Of a DNA stretch of 64,000 nucleotides, positions 31,709 through 42,700 are shown in pieces. The stretch is taken from the NCBI GenBank assembly GCA_030068145.1, contig JAPJBO010000969.1, positions 18,864 to 82,863 of the forward strand, given 5' to 3'. The notes beneath the pieces were generated by a model. The model was given only the letters and a program-made list of their open reading frames with translations. It ran no database searches and was not told the origin of the DNA. The stretch comes from Diplonema papillatum (lineage: Eukaryota; Euglenozoa; Diplonemea; Diplonemida; Diplonemidae). Position numbers and translations under genes: made by a program. Within the stretch, counting starts at the first letter, position 1. The number at the start of each line of letters is the position of its first letter.

Positions 31709-32632
31709 TCAGCTGGCAATGCGAGTGCCCCTCGGGCGGCGGACCTTTTCGGTCGGGTTGACGAGCGACTGCGCCTTCCTCTTCTGCGACGCCTTCCGCC
31801 CGTCGTCGGGCTTCTGGTGCGCTTCTATCCCGGCCCCGGCGCTGCCGAAGGCGGCGAGGGAGTGCTGCAGCGCAGCGGACTTCGAGCGCTCGGCGGCCAG
31901 CTCTTTGTGGGCCACCGCCAGCTTCTCGCGCGCCGCCGCCGCGTGCTCGTGCAAGTCGGCTATCGCCGCCATCATACCGAAGGCGATCTGCGACCGCTGG
32001 ATGACCAGCTGCGAGCCCCTTACGCTGGTGAGCGAGAACGAAAGCCGCGAGCCGACCCGAATCGGGTCCCTCGCAGGCTGGCTGGCCCCGGTTTGGCTCG
32101 CCGAGGAGCCCCCGCCCTGCGAGAAGCAGAAGCTCTGCGGAACCTCCACGGACAGGACTTCCAGCCCGTCTGCATTTCCCCCTTTCCACGTCGTGGAAAC
32201 GGTGTTGTGCGCAAGGCCCTTCAGCAGCCGGCCCAGCCAAGGCTGCCACGTCCAGTACCCAACATCGTTCACCGTCGACACCCCGCAAGCGAACTCATGG
32301 TCGCCAACCGGTGCCGCGGCGCCGTCGATTCGATCGATTCCCTTCATCAGCTCAGCGACCAGCTTCTTCCGCTGCGAATCCCTTTTCTTCCGCAGTGCGT
32401 CGTACGTCAGCGTGGCTTGGAAAAGCTCGTCCGCCATGTCCGTGTAGCACAGCGTGAGGATGTCGGTCTGGTCGGGACGGCAATCGTCGTCTTTATCATC
32501 GGCCATCCCCGTGCTCTGCTGCTTGCACAGGCATATTGCCACGGTGTTCGTCGACGTGGCCAACCGGTGGAACAGAGGGCGGAAAGACGGGCTGTTGACC
32601 GTGCTGATGAAATCAGCATGATCCCCCGACAT
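31709..32632 (-). CDS. PAXX-like XRCC4-superfamily protein (NHEJ factor candidate)
   Basis: Intronless frame of 307 codons, ATG at 32632, TGA at 31709. Layout fits the superfamily: an N-terminal head with LCYTDMADELFQATLTYDAL (61-80), matching the 'TD..ELW' strand-helix region of PAXX/XLF heads; a predicted coiled coil (about 210-262, MMAAIADLHEHAAAAREKL); then a basic tail with SLVNPTEKVRRPRG (289-302). In PAXX the C-terminal motif (S-L-I-N-P...K..K) binds Ku at DNA ends during non-homologous end joining, so the same role is inferred. The head is longer than in animals (insert about 110-200). Its 3' end is repeated downstream. It could alternatively be another XRCC4-fold protein such as XLF or a SAS-6 relative. 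Confidence 0.6.
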   Translation of the reverse strand: MSGDHADFISTVNSPSFRPLFHRLATSTNTVAICLCKQQSTGMADDKDDDCRPDQTDILTLCYTDMADELFQATLTYDALRKKRDSQRKKLVAELMKGIDRIDGAAAPVGDHEFACGVSTVNDVGYWTWQPWLGRLLKGLAHNTVSTTWKGGNADGLEVLSVEVPQSFCFSQGGGSSASQTGASQPARDPIRVGSRLSFSLTSVRGSQLVIQRSQIAFGMMAAIADLHEHAAAAREKLAVAHKELAAERSKSAALQHSLAAFGSAGAGIEAHQKPDDGRKASQKRKAQSLVNPTEKVRRPRGTRIAS

Positions 32633-32639
32633 GATCTAG

Positions 32640-33394
32640 GCTTCCTCCACCTGCCAGGATCGGAGGCCTCGGGGGTATTTGCAAGAACGTGCTTGGAATG
32701 GATATGTGCTCAACACCCGCACTGGCCCCGTGTTTCGGTCCTTTAAGCCACGGACACGGAGGCCCCGGGAGGGGGGTAGGGGAGGCGGAATCGCCTGTCC
32801 CTGTTTTCTTGTCCGCCCTCCCCCCAACCCGGCGATTGTGGCCGCCTGTTAACGCGGGAGCTAGACCGCGAGAGAGAGAGAGAGAGTTTGAATAGAGCAT
32901 CTATTTGGTATCGGAAAGTAGGTGCGAGATCAGGCAAACCTTGTGCGCTAGCTTCGTTTAACCGTGACTCTAATAATCAGGACCTACCCCAAATTCTCGC
33001 TTTACGCGTTCCATGATGTCAATTAAACGTAAATAGGTGCATGTGGCATTTGCACCTGTCGATCCGCGCGCACTTTCATTGACGCGTGCCTTGAAGAAGC
33101 GGTTGACCTGCCTCTTGCTTCGCGCAGCTAATTCCAAGACCTTCTGTAACAAGAAAAAGCTTGAATTCGGTATTATTCGCTTTTGAGAGTGACTTTGCAA
33201 CGAGAAAAGGTTCCAAGCTGGCGCTTATGTAAAAGAAAGGGAAGCGGAAAGCAGGGCCGGAAGGGACGGGCTGAGGCACGAAGCGGCGCACTGGGAAGTG
33301 CGCTCCGTGCCGACAAAAGGAGAGAAATGCATGGAAGGCCACTTGCGACAGTTAAGACGTAGCTTAAGACACACATTGGGAATGCGAAGCCACT
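32640..33394. other. Spacer without a supportable gene
   Basis: Contains a short GA run (32870-32886) and a segment (32905-32970, GTATCGGAAAGTAGGTGCG) repeated at 52570-52635. A diverged family B-type terminus (CCAAGCTGGCGCTTATGTAA) lies at 33215. Confidence 0.45.
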
Positions 33395-34020
33395 TCGACG
33401 GTGAATACACACTTCGAGTGAAGGAAGGCCTATTCCAACAGTAAACACGCACTTCTACGTGGGTGAAGAAAGGCCACTTTCAACAATGAACGCACATTTC
33501 GACGAGTGCGAAAGAAAGCCACTTTCGGCAGTTGAACACTGAAGGAAGGTCACTTCGAGTGAACACACACTTCGGCGAATGCGAAAGACGGCCACTTTCG
33601 ACAGCACAAGGCCAATGTCGACAGTTAAGACACACTTCGACGAATGCAAAGTGCGCACGGACGGTCATATACCCGCGCCCATGTAGCTGTAGCTAGGCTG
33701 CTGCACCCAGTGCTCCCGGACACGGAACGCAGGCGGCGACGGCGGCGGCGTCACGACCTTGTTGGGACCGGAGACTGCGGCTGCGGCCGCTTCGCCGCTG
33801 CCGGGGACTCCTGACTCAGCGTGCCGGCAGCGTGACGTGCACGCGGCTGCGCGCCTTGCCTTAGAAGGCCACTTACGACAGTCAAGACACTCATTGACGA
33901 ATGAGTAGGATGAATGCGAAGGAGGGCTACTTTCAACAGTGGACACACACTTCGATCTGTGTGTGAAGGAAGGTCGCCTTCAACAGTGAACACACACTTC
34001 GACGAATGCGAAGTGCGGGG
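33395..34020. repeat. Degenerate short repeats (CACTTCGACGAATGCGAA)
   Basis: About a dozen diverged units of roughly 35-60 bp with GAACACACACTTCGACGA, AATGCGAA and GGCCACTTTCGACAG occupy 33395-33660 and 33860-34020, on both sides of a copied exon. Confidence 0.75.
33667..33836 (-). pseudogene. Copy of the last exon of the zinc-finger gene
   Basis: About 165 bp almost identical to 34025-34190, coding for SGPNKVVTPPPSPPAFRVRE and ending SYMGAGI-TGA. It lies directly downstream of the gene in the same orientation. Confidence 0.8.
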
Positions 34021-34025
34021 GACGG

Positions 34026-35960
34026 TCATTTACCCGCACTCATGTAGCTGTAGCTAGGCTGCTGCACCCAGTGCTCCCGGACACGGAACGCAGGCGGCGA
34101 CGGCGGCGGCGTCACGACCTTGTTGGGACCGGAGACTGCGGCTGCGGCCGCTTCGCCGCTGCGGGCGGCCGGGGGCTCCTGCCCCAGCAGCAGCGGCGGC
34201 GGCGGCGGCGGCGGCGGGGCGCCGCCGCCGGGCAGCAAATGGCTGCTGACGAACTGCCTGAGCTCGAGCAACGCATCCTTGGAATCCCGGGAGAACAGCT
34301 CGAAGCGAGCGTCGTCAGCGAAGCGAACGAACGCTCTCAGGGGCCGTAGCTGGCGGTGGGTAATTTGGATGATTTGGAGTACATTCGAGTGAGAGTAGTG
34401 ACGGTCTATAAGTATGCTAACGCCAGACGAAAGTGATCTTCAATTATTGGCCAGGTAAATTGGAATCATCCGATGCAAGTAGTTAGTGACGGTCTAGATT
34501 CACACAAAAAGTCAGTCTGAAGGCAGGGCCAAAGGCAGGCTGAAATCAGACGAAGTAAAATTAGAATCACCCCAATGGTGTGATCAGATTCAAGCATTGC
34601 CGGGCTCGTGCCAGGTTTGTACCTTTGTGGGCAGGGTTTGAATCACACCACCCAATAGAAGTAATATTTGACGATCCGAAGTCACGCAGAAGTCAGGCTA
34701 AAGGCTGGGCGAAAAAGCCGGGCTAAATCAAACCAAAGCCAGGCGAGAGCCGGACGACAAGCGTACAGCGGGCCAACACTTCGTACCACCTGTCCACGCA
34801 ACGAAGACTACCCCCGTACTACTAGACCCATCGCTGCATCCCTTGAACCGACAGACTTCAAGCCACTGCGTGGAACTTTTGTTTTCCGATTCCTTTGGAG
34901 TCCGGTGCCCCCAACACCTTCCTAGTGAGCGGTTCGATACGCGCTTAGCGTTCCCACGATGAATCGACAGAACTCCGAGGTTTCTGAAGAACTTCTCAGA
35001 GTAAGCAGCAGCAAAAACAACAGTAGCACAACAAGCAATTGCCGACGACGTCGTTTGCGCACGGTCCAGAGAGTTGGAACGAGAGACGAGAACACACACC
35101 TGCAGCGGCTGCCGGCCCCCCGCGTGAGAAAAGTCGATATGGTTGCTCAGCTCTTCGAAGGACTCGAACGCCTTTCCGCAGCCGACAACCCGGCAGGTGT
35201 ACTCTCGGTGCCACGTCAGCGAAACATGGTAGGCATCCCGCATGAGCCGGAACTTAAGCAGATGCACAAACTTGTAGAGCGGCACGCCTGCATATTTTTA
35301 GAGTGCAAGTTCGCTTAGGGATCCGGGGTTTTATAGTCTCCGGGTGACCATTGTCGTAAAGGTTCCTGTAAGGTATAGTAGTGTGCGTATCGTATCTGCT
35401 GTAGTGGCAGTACGTGTGCTTGTGCGTGTATCTTTGTTGCATTTAGTTCTTCGCTTACACCACCATGTGTTGTTTTCTCACTCAGGACTTTGACCTGTTG
35501 TGTTTGCGTGATTTGTCGTGTAGGGGTAGACCAGCATGACCTCACTTCCGTTCAACACGTGTGTGGTTCGGTAGTTACAGCATTTGGGAATCCCTTTGGT
35601 TCTTTGTCGGGCAGCATCGTCGAGCATTTCCTTTCAAGCTGGCGCGTATGTAAAAAGAAAAAGCACACCCCCTCGCACGGCGTTCAGGTCAGCTTCCGTG
35701 TACGTGTTCTGGTACAACCGCTCGCGCATGTCGGTTACGGTCACTACGAAGCGAAATCCGACACCTCTCACGTTCTCTGAAGAAAGGCAGCAAACGCAAG
35801 TGGCGGGAGCACCGGGAAACGGGTGTTCCCCTGGGTCACACCGCTTCGCTCCTTTGGGGGCCTGGACGTAGATCCTCTGCACGACGACGCCGACCTTGTC
35901 GCAGACTTGTTTCAGCACTCGTTCATCGTCGGTTTGGCTGAGCATTACACTGCGCGCCTT
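34026..35960 (-). CDS. C2H2 zinc-finger protein with proline-rich C-terminus
   Basis: Three exons: about 35960-35669, 35287-35100 and 34349-34026. Joins are in phase (G|GC across the 381-bp intron; CAG|GTGTGT donor to CGCCAG|CTA acceptor). The middle exon holds one C2H2 finger, CRVVGCGKAFESFEELSNH followed by IDFSH (C-x4-C-x12-H-x4-H). The last exon starts LRPLRAFVRFADDARFELFS and ends in a poly-proline stretch and HWVQQPSYSYMSAGK. The first exon (VGVVVQRIYVQAPKGAKR, FVVTVTDMRERLYQ) is unknown to me, and its left edge is approximate. A nuclear, nucleic-acid-binding role is inferred only from the single finger. Confidence 0.65.
35288..35668 (-). repeat. Intron built from dispersed repeat (introner-like)
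   Basis: This 381-bp GT-AG intron begins about 10 bp before a family B-type terminus (TTTTTACATACGCGCC) and ends with the family C terminus (GGTCACCCGGAGAC, then AAGCGAACTTGCACTCTAAA) only 9 bp from the acceptor TATGCAG. A dispersed copy of its donor half is at 858-1043, and copies of its acceptor half lie near 6590-6740, 7100-7260 and 42130-42230. Confidence 0.75.
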
Positions 35961-36789
35961 TCGCTCATTATTTTCCCTACACCCTTGCAGACACACCCTG
36001 CTCTTTTTGGTGCTAACAATCTTGCGGGTTGCCCTTGCATTGCGCAGGCTAGAAAGACGTAGGCAGCGTGTTTTGGGGTTGAACAGAATTCCTAACCTGA
36101 ACACGACACAGGGTAAAGGCCAAGTCGGAAAACGATCAACCGGCACGCACGATCAAAACGAAGCGTCTGCCCTTTTGTGTTTCCAACGATCCCGCACGGG
36201 CGTACAGATTGGTATATTTATACCTTTTTTCATTTGAAGCTCGGCTTCGCGCTTGCTTCCGAGCACGGCAGGTGCTTGCGCAGTGAGGTCGAGCCTCAGA
36301 AGCTGGAGTTTAGTTAGGGATTGCACTAGTACTATCGTCCCTCGGGACTACTGACAGCGCACTGTGCACGTGTTGCCATCAGCCGTGCTTGCACACGTGG
36401 TCGGGGACCACCGCGAGGAGGTTGGCAACTCCGATGGAGATCCCCTGCTGCAGAAGCTGGAGATAGAGAGGGTGTGCTACAATCAAAACGCGTGTGAGTC
36501 CACACCCGAAAAGCGGGTGTGCCACCCGCCTTTTAACTCCAGCTTCTGAGGCTGGACTCCGCCGTGTGGTTGAAGCCGAAGTCGTGGGCTCCTGCAGGGG
36601 GCGCTTCCACCACTCCTTCTGGGGGAGCGCTTCTTGTTGTTTGTGGTGAGGCAGGGATCTATTCAGGTTTCGGAAATCCGGCATGAAACTGAAAACATTG
36701 AGAGCCCGGACACACGGATTTTTTGCCCTGCCTCGTCAGAAAGGAAGATTTCCGACGTCCACAGTTGAAGCCGTCTGTCGCCGGAGACT

Positions 36790-37240
36790 AGTGTACTACT
36801 AGGAATTGGCAGCTACTCTTCGCACTCGGTCTCGGCTTAAGTCTTCGGTCATTGCACTCAGATCTTGGCTTGGGTAATCGAGTTTGACACGCCATCCGAA
36901 GTAATCATCATCGGATGATAGGATGGATACGCCACGTAGTAGTACCACATACCATACCTACAGCACGTAGTACTACTGGGAATTGGCAGCTAGCTTCTAG
37001 CCTCATCGCACTCGGTCTTGGCTTAAGTCTTCGGGCATTGCACTCAGATCTTGGCTTGGGTAATCGAGTTTGACACGCCATCCGAAGTCATCATCATCGG
37101 ATGATAGGATGGATACGCCACGTAGTAGTACCACATACCGTACATTCAGCACGTAGTACTGCTGGGAATTGGCAGCTAGCTTCTAGCCTCATCGCACTCG
37201 GTCTCGGCTTAAGTCTTCGGCCATTGCACTCAGATCTTGG
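36790..37240. repeat. 185-bp tandem repeat, about 2.4 copies
   Basis: CATCATCGGATGATAGGATG recurs at 36906 and 37091, with GCACTCGGTCT[TC]GGCTTAAG in each unit. The region 35970-36789 before it has no supportable gene. Confidence 0.85.
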
Positions 37241-37499
37241 GTCGGGTACGCATCTGGAAGGCGGAAGAAAAGGACGTTCTCTTTGTTAAGGAAGCAAGAA
37301 AAACGAACGAAAGGTCCCGCGAGGAAAGGAACGCGCGGAGGCCCGGTGTAAATGAAGGGACGGGGGTGGGTGTTGCAAGAACGTGTCTTGAATGGTTGTG
37401 TTTCGGGTCCTGTCAGCCACCTTCACATGCGTGTCGCGCAGACAGAACACCGGTCGCGTTTGTCAGGTGGGGGCCGCAAAGCCGTGCGTCCGTCTCTAC

Positions 37500-39690
37500 G
37501 CCGACAACGCGTATGAAGAGGTTCGGCCAGCAGGACACTCCTGCCCTCACAGGAACACGGCGGCGGCGAGCACCGACAGAAGCCACAGAGAGTCGTACGC
37601 GAGGATCCTGTCCCGTAAGTGCAGGACCTGCACGACCTTCAGATACTCGTGAAAGTCCAATGGAACGCTGCGCTGTTCTCGTGGTTGTGGGCGCTTCACG
37701 TTCAAGTGTTGCGTGAACATGCTTGTATGAACTTCACACTGTGCTCACTGCTCACTGAGCAGGTGTCCACGCTTTTTTCAGGAGAACAAGAAGTACGGCA
37801 GCAGGGGAACAACTTGCCTCAGGCTGTTCAGATCCATTCCGACTCTTGGCGGTGGCCGCTTCACGTTCAAGTGTTGCGTTAGCATGTTTGCAGCTCACAC
37901 TGTGCTCACTGCTTACTGAGCAGGTGTCCGCTTTTTTCAGGCGAACAAGTAGTACTGCAGCAGGGGCACTACTTGCAACTTCGAGAAGTCGACGAAGAGT
38001 GCCCGGATGTCGGAGGGCGTCTCGGCCTGCAGGACACTCCTGCCCCTCCACAGGAACACGGCGGCGGCGAGTACCGACAGAAGCCACAGAGAGTCGTGCG
38101 CGAGGATCCTGTCCCGCAAGTGCAGGACCGGCACGACCTTCAGATACTCGTGAAAGTCCAATGGAACGCTGCGCTGTTCTCGTGGTTGTGGGCGCTTCAC
38201 GTTCAAGTGTTGCGTGAGCATGCTTGTATGAACTTCACACTGTGCTCACTGCTCACTGAGCAGGTGTCCGCGCTTTTTTCAGGAGAACAAGAAGTACTGC
38301 AGCAGGGGCACAACTTGCTTCAAGAAAGCCGGTCTCTCAGCTGTTCAGATCCATTCCGACTCTTGGCGGTGGCCGCTGCACGTTCAAGTGTTGCGTGAGC
38401 ATGCTTGTATGAACTTCACACTGTGCTCACTGCTCACTGAGCAGGTGTCCAGGAGAACAAGAAGTACTGCAGCAGGGGCACAACTTGCTTCAAAAAAGCC
38501 GGTCTCTCAGCTGTTCAGATCCATTCCGACTCTTGGCGGTGGCCGCTTCACGTTCAAGTGTTGCGTTAGCATGCTTGCAGCTCACACTGTGCTCACTGCT
38601 TACTGAGCAGGTGTCCACTTTTTCCAGGCGAACAAGAAGTACTGCACGACTTGCAACTTCGAGAAGTCGACGAAGAGTGCCCGGATGTCGGCGGGCGTCT
38701 CGGCCTGCAGGACACTCCTGCCCCTCCACAGGAACACGGCGGCGGCAAGCACCGACAGAAGCCACAGCGAGTCGTATGCGAGGATCCTGTCCCACAAGTG
38801 CGGGACCTGCTCGACCTCCAAGTGCCCCGAAAACGCGGTAAAAATCCAAGGGAGCACTGCGCTGTTCTCGTGGATGTGGGCGCTTTACGTTAAAGTGTTG
38901 TGTAAGCATGCTTGTATGTAGTTCACACTGTGCTCACTGCTCACTGAGCAGGCGTCCACGCACTGCCGCTCACTGTTTCAGGCGAATAAGAAGTACTACA
39001 ACTTGCAACTTCGAGGAAGCCAGTCTATCTACTGTTCAGATCCATGACTCCTGGCGGTGGCCGCTTAGTGTTGCGTTCGCATGCTTGTATGCAGCTCACA
39101 CTGTGCTCACACTTTTTTCAGGCGAACAAGAAGTACTAGTTAGCAAGTTATCAGGCTTCTGTCAGACTTCTCTCCTTCCTTCCCTTTCTGATGAAGAATG
39201 AACTCGATGACCCAAGCTGAGACCGAGTGCGAAGAGGCCAGAAGCTAGCTGCCAATTCCTTTAGTATACGGTAGGAACTGGAGCAAAGCGCATGGCAGGA
39301 TGAGCACACCACCACAACTTGCAACTTCGAGGAAGCCAGTCTATCTACTGTTCAGATCCATGACTCCTGGCGGTGGCCGCTTAGTGTTGCGTTCGCATGC
39401 TTGTATGCAGCTCACACTGTGCTCACACTTTTTTCAGGCGAACAAGAAGTACTGCAACAGGGCCACGACTTGCAACTTCGAGAAGTCGACGAAGAGTGCC
39501 CGGATGTCGGCGGGCGTCTCGGCCTGCAGGACACTCCTGCCCCTCCACAGGAACACGGCGGCGGCAAGCACCGACAGAAGCCACAGCGAGTCGTATGCGA
39601 GGATCCTGTCCCACAAGTGCGGGACCTGCTCGACCTCCAAGTACCCCGAAAACGCGGTAAAAATCCAAGGGAGCACTGCGCTGTTCTCGT
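37500..39690 (-). pseudogene. Four tandem partial copies of the TBC gene's last exon
   Basis: Copies lie at about 39676-39434, 38857-38610, 38165-37937 and a fragment 37665-37500. Each starts near FxxVFGxLE-type sequence (AFSGYLEVEQV in the source), keeps LAYDSLWLLSVLAAAVFLW and IRALFVDFSKLQVV, and most end at the same stop. Upstream of each copy is AGCGCAG|TG, acceptor-like. They could be alternative last exons or decay products. The spacers hold copies of the 3' flank (AGCTCACACTGTGCTCAC). Confidence 0.85.
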
Positions 39691-39768
39691 GGATGTGGGC
39701 GCTTTACGTTAAAGTGTTGTGTTGCGTTCGCATGCTTGTATGCAGCTCACACTGTGCTCACACTTTTT

Positions 39769-42700
39769 TCAGGCGAACAAGAAGTACTGCAGCAGGGGCA
39801 CGACTTGCAACTTCGAGAAGTCGACGAAGAGTGCCCGGATGTCGGCGGGCGTCTCGGCCTGCAGGACACTCCTGCCCCTCCACAGGAACACGGCGGCGGC
39901 GAGTACCGACAGAAGCCACAGAGAGTCGTACGCGAGGATCCTGTCCCACAAGTGCAGGACCTGCTCGACCTCCAAGTACCCCGAGAACGCGGTGAAAATC
40001 CAAGGAAACACCACTTCCAGCGGGTTGAGGCCGACGGACACGCAGTGGAAGGCCACCTCCGGATTGTACGCTTGGACGAGGCGCTCGAACAGCTTGCAGA
40101 GGGTCTGGATGTTTTCGCCCTTGCTCGCGAGGGTCTGCAGCTGGAGCCAGTACCGGCAGTAGAAGCAGCGGAAGACAAAGTAGACCTCCGACAACCCCGT
40201 GAACACAAAGCACAGCGGCGCGCACAGATCGGCGATGCCGGCGTGCGGGACGATGCCGGACGGCGGGTACGCTTCGAGGATCGTGGCCCCCGAATGGTCC
40301 TGGCCCGACAGCGGTCGGAAGGCCTGTCTCACGTACGGGCAGCAGTACGGGTCACGGATCTGTGGAATGTTGCTTTTTTTTAGAGTTAAAGTTCGCTTGA
40401 AATTCCGGGGTTTTAGGGTCTCCGTGTGACCGTTCATGAATGGGTTCTCTTAGAGCTTTTTGTGTTAACAATGCATTGTTGGTACTAAGACTTAGTAGTT
40501 GGCAGCAAACTACATGGAATTTACCAAAGCAGGTGAGTTCCGCTAGTGCGCACAAAAAGTAGAGGAAGGGTAAAGGCTATGTCACACGGTGTTGAGAAAA
40601 AGACAGGCGCTTCGTTTTGTTTGTGCGTGCTGGGTGATCGTTTTCCCATTGTATTTACCCTGTGTATATTCAGGTAAGGACTTCTGATCAACCACCAAAA
40701 CGCGCTGCCTACGTGTTTTCAGCATGCACAATACATTGAAGGGCAACCCGCCAGATTGTTAGTCCTAAAAACGGATCTGGCGCTTCCTTTGTTTGTGCGC
40801 ACTTCCTTCAAACCTGTTTTGTTCATCTAACGGGAGTGAGGATAGTATGCTGCCATCGATCTGCTTTTGTTTTGTCAGTACTAAAGTACTTTTGGGAATA
40901 TTGACACGAAGTGTGGCTCCTCGCTGGAAGACTTGCGCAGGTGAACTGATGGGGAAAACACTGTGACAACAGCCTCCAGGCGTCCTCCCCATTCACCCCC
41001 ACCTGCGGAAAGAAAAAAAAATGGGTAAGGCCACCACCTTGCAGCAGCTCAGGGCGGTGCTGGATGCAGCGACCTGTTGCCTCGATTGCCGAGGCTTGCG
41101 AAGTCGGACCCGGAGGTCCCCACCTGCGGAAAATAAAAAGCACGCTCGCCTCGTGTTGGATTCTCTGTTGTGTCGAGGTTTTACTTCTTCTCCGTTTTCT
41201 AGCGTTTATTGTGGTTTAGAGGTTCGGTGTTTTAGGGTCTCCGGTTGACCATTGAGGCTGTGAGGCGGGTGGTATGTGGGTAGTAGGTATGCTTAACTAC
41301 GGCTAGCCATGTTTGTAAGTGTTGCGACCGACACCTTTTCTTTTCTCTTCCAGCGAGCACCCGTGGATACGATATTCCTTGACACATTGCATTTGTTAGA
41401 CACAGAAAGGCCGCTCCTGGTCCAGGAACGTGACGGTCAACCACAGCTTGCAAAGCTTGAGTCGGAGGCAGCACAGTGCCGCAACCCCGTCCGCTCTGCC
41501 CTGCGGCTGACCGTCTCGACGAGCTTGTGTTCAGCGCGAGCGCCAAGCCCAAGCCTTGATGCTTTAGTTTGGGAAATCGGTAGCCACTTGACCCGTAGGC
41601 CCTGTGGCTCTGCAGTACCGCCGAACACGTGAAGCTTGGCTCCCGTGTAGCAGGCTTTCCCTGGTACCTGTTAATCAGCCCCGTTGGCGCAATGGATAGC
41701 GCGTTGGACTTCGAATCCAAAGGTTGTTAGACACAAAAAAAGGGAAAGAAAAGAGAGCGATACCAACGGGAGGAGGATACGTTCCAAGGTGTCGTCGAAG
41801 ACGAAATACTTGTCGTTGCTGGCGCACTCTCGAACGTCCCAACGCACCACGTCGTCCACTAGCAGCTCCGCGTGAAGCACGTCTTGTTGCAGCAAGCGCA
41901 AGTACGCGTCTTTCTGAAAACGGTTGGTTGGAAGACTTGTTCGATTCTTTGGATACCTGCCCCCCCCGTGGTAGTGTCGCCTACCTAAAGGCATCTTTTC
42001 CTAAACGGCGACACTAACACGGGAAGCCGTTGGTGCTGCAGATGCTTTGAGCTGTCTTTGTGTCTATGCTTTCAGTCGTCTTTTTAACCATGGTGAAGTG
42101 CGCAAATGGTGTCAGCCAGAAATGCTGACGAGACGGCACCACCGATTTAAGGTATCGTATTACTGGTACGCACATCTTATCTGTGGTAGTATCAGTGCGT
42201 GTGCTCGTGGGTGTCTCGGTGCCTATTGCCGACCATTCGACTCATTTAGAGCACGCTCTCATTTCCTATGTGTCTCGCCATTTCCGGAGCCTGATACACG
42301 AACCAACGATCAACATCAACTGGTGATGAAAATGATAGCTGTCAACCTCTACCGGGGTAGTTCCTGTATTAGCACTTTAGAGCGAGGATCCATGGGTTTT
42401 CGACTGTTTCGAGTTTTGACCCTCTTCCGACGGGACCCGACGGGACACCTACAGATTATTCCTGGGGTTTCTGTGACAGGGTCGACGTGGGCATACCCAC
42501 TGATACCCTTGGGTCGATTTCCAACCGTCGTCGGCGACAGTTTTTTTGGCCTCCGAGAGCGGCCAGGGAAAGATACGCCACAACTCGTTTCATTCCGTAT
42601 TTAGAGTTGAAGTTCGCTTGAAATTCCGGGGTTTGAGGGTCTCCGTGTGACCGTTCATGAATGGGTTCTCTAAGAGCAAGAAGTACATGGCTACACATTT

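Noticed and set aside
41674..41745. Functional tRNA-Arg(TCG) gene
   Set aside because: D and anticodon arms are perfect, but T arm and 3' acceptor strand are missing, so it cannot be a working tRNA.
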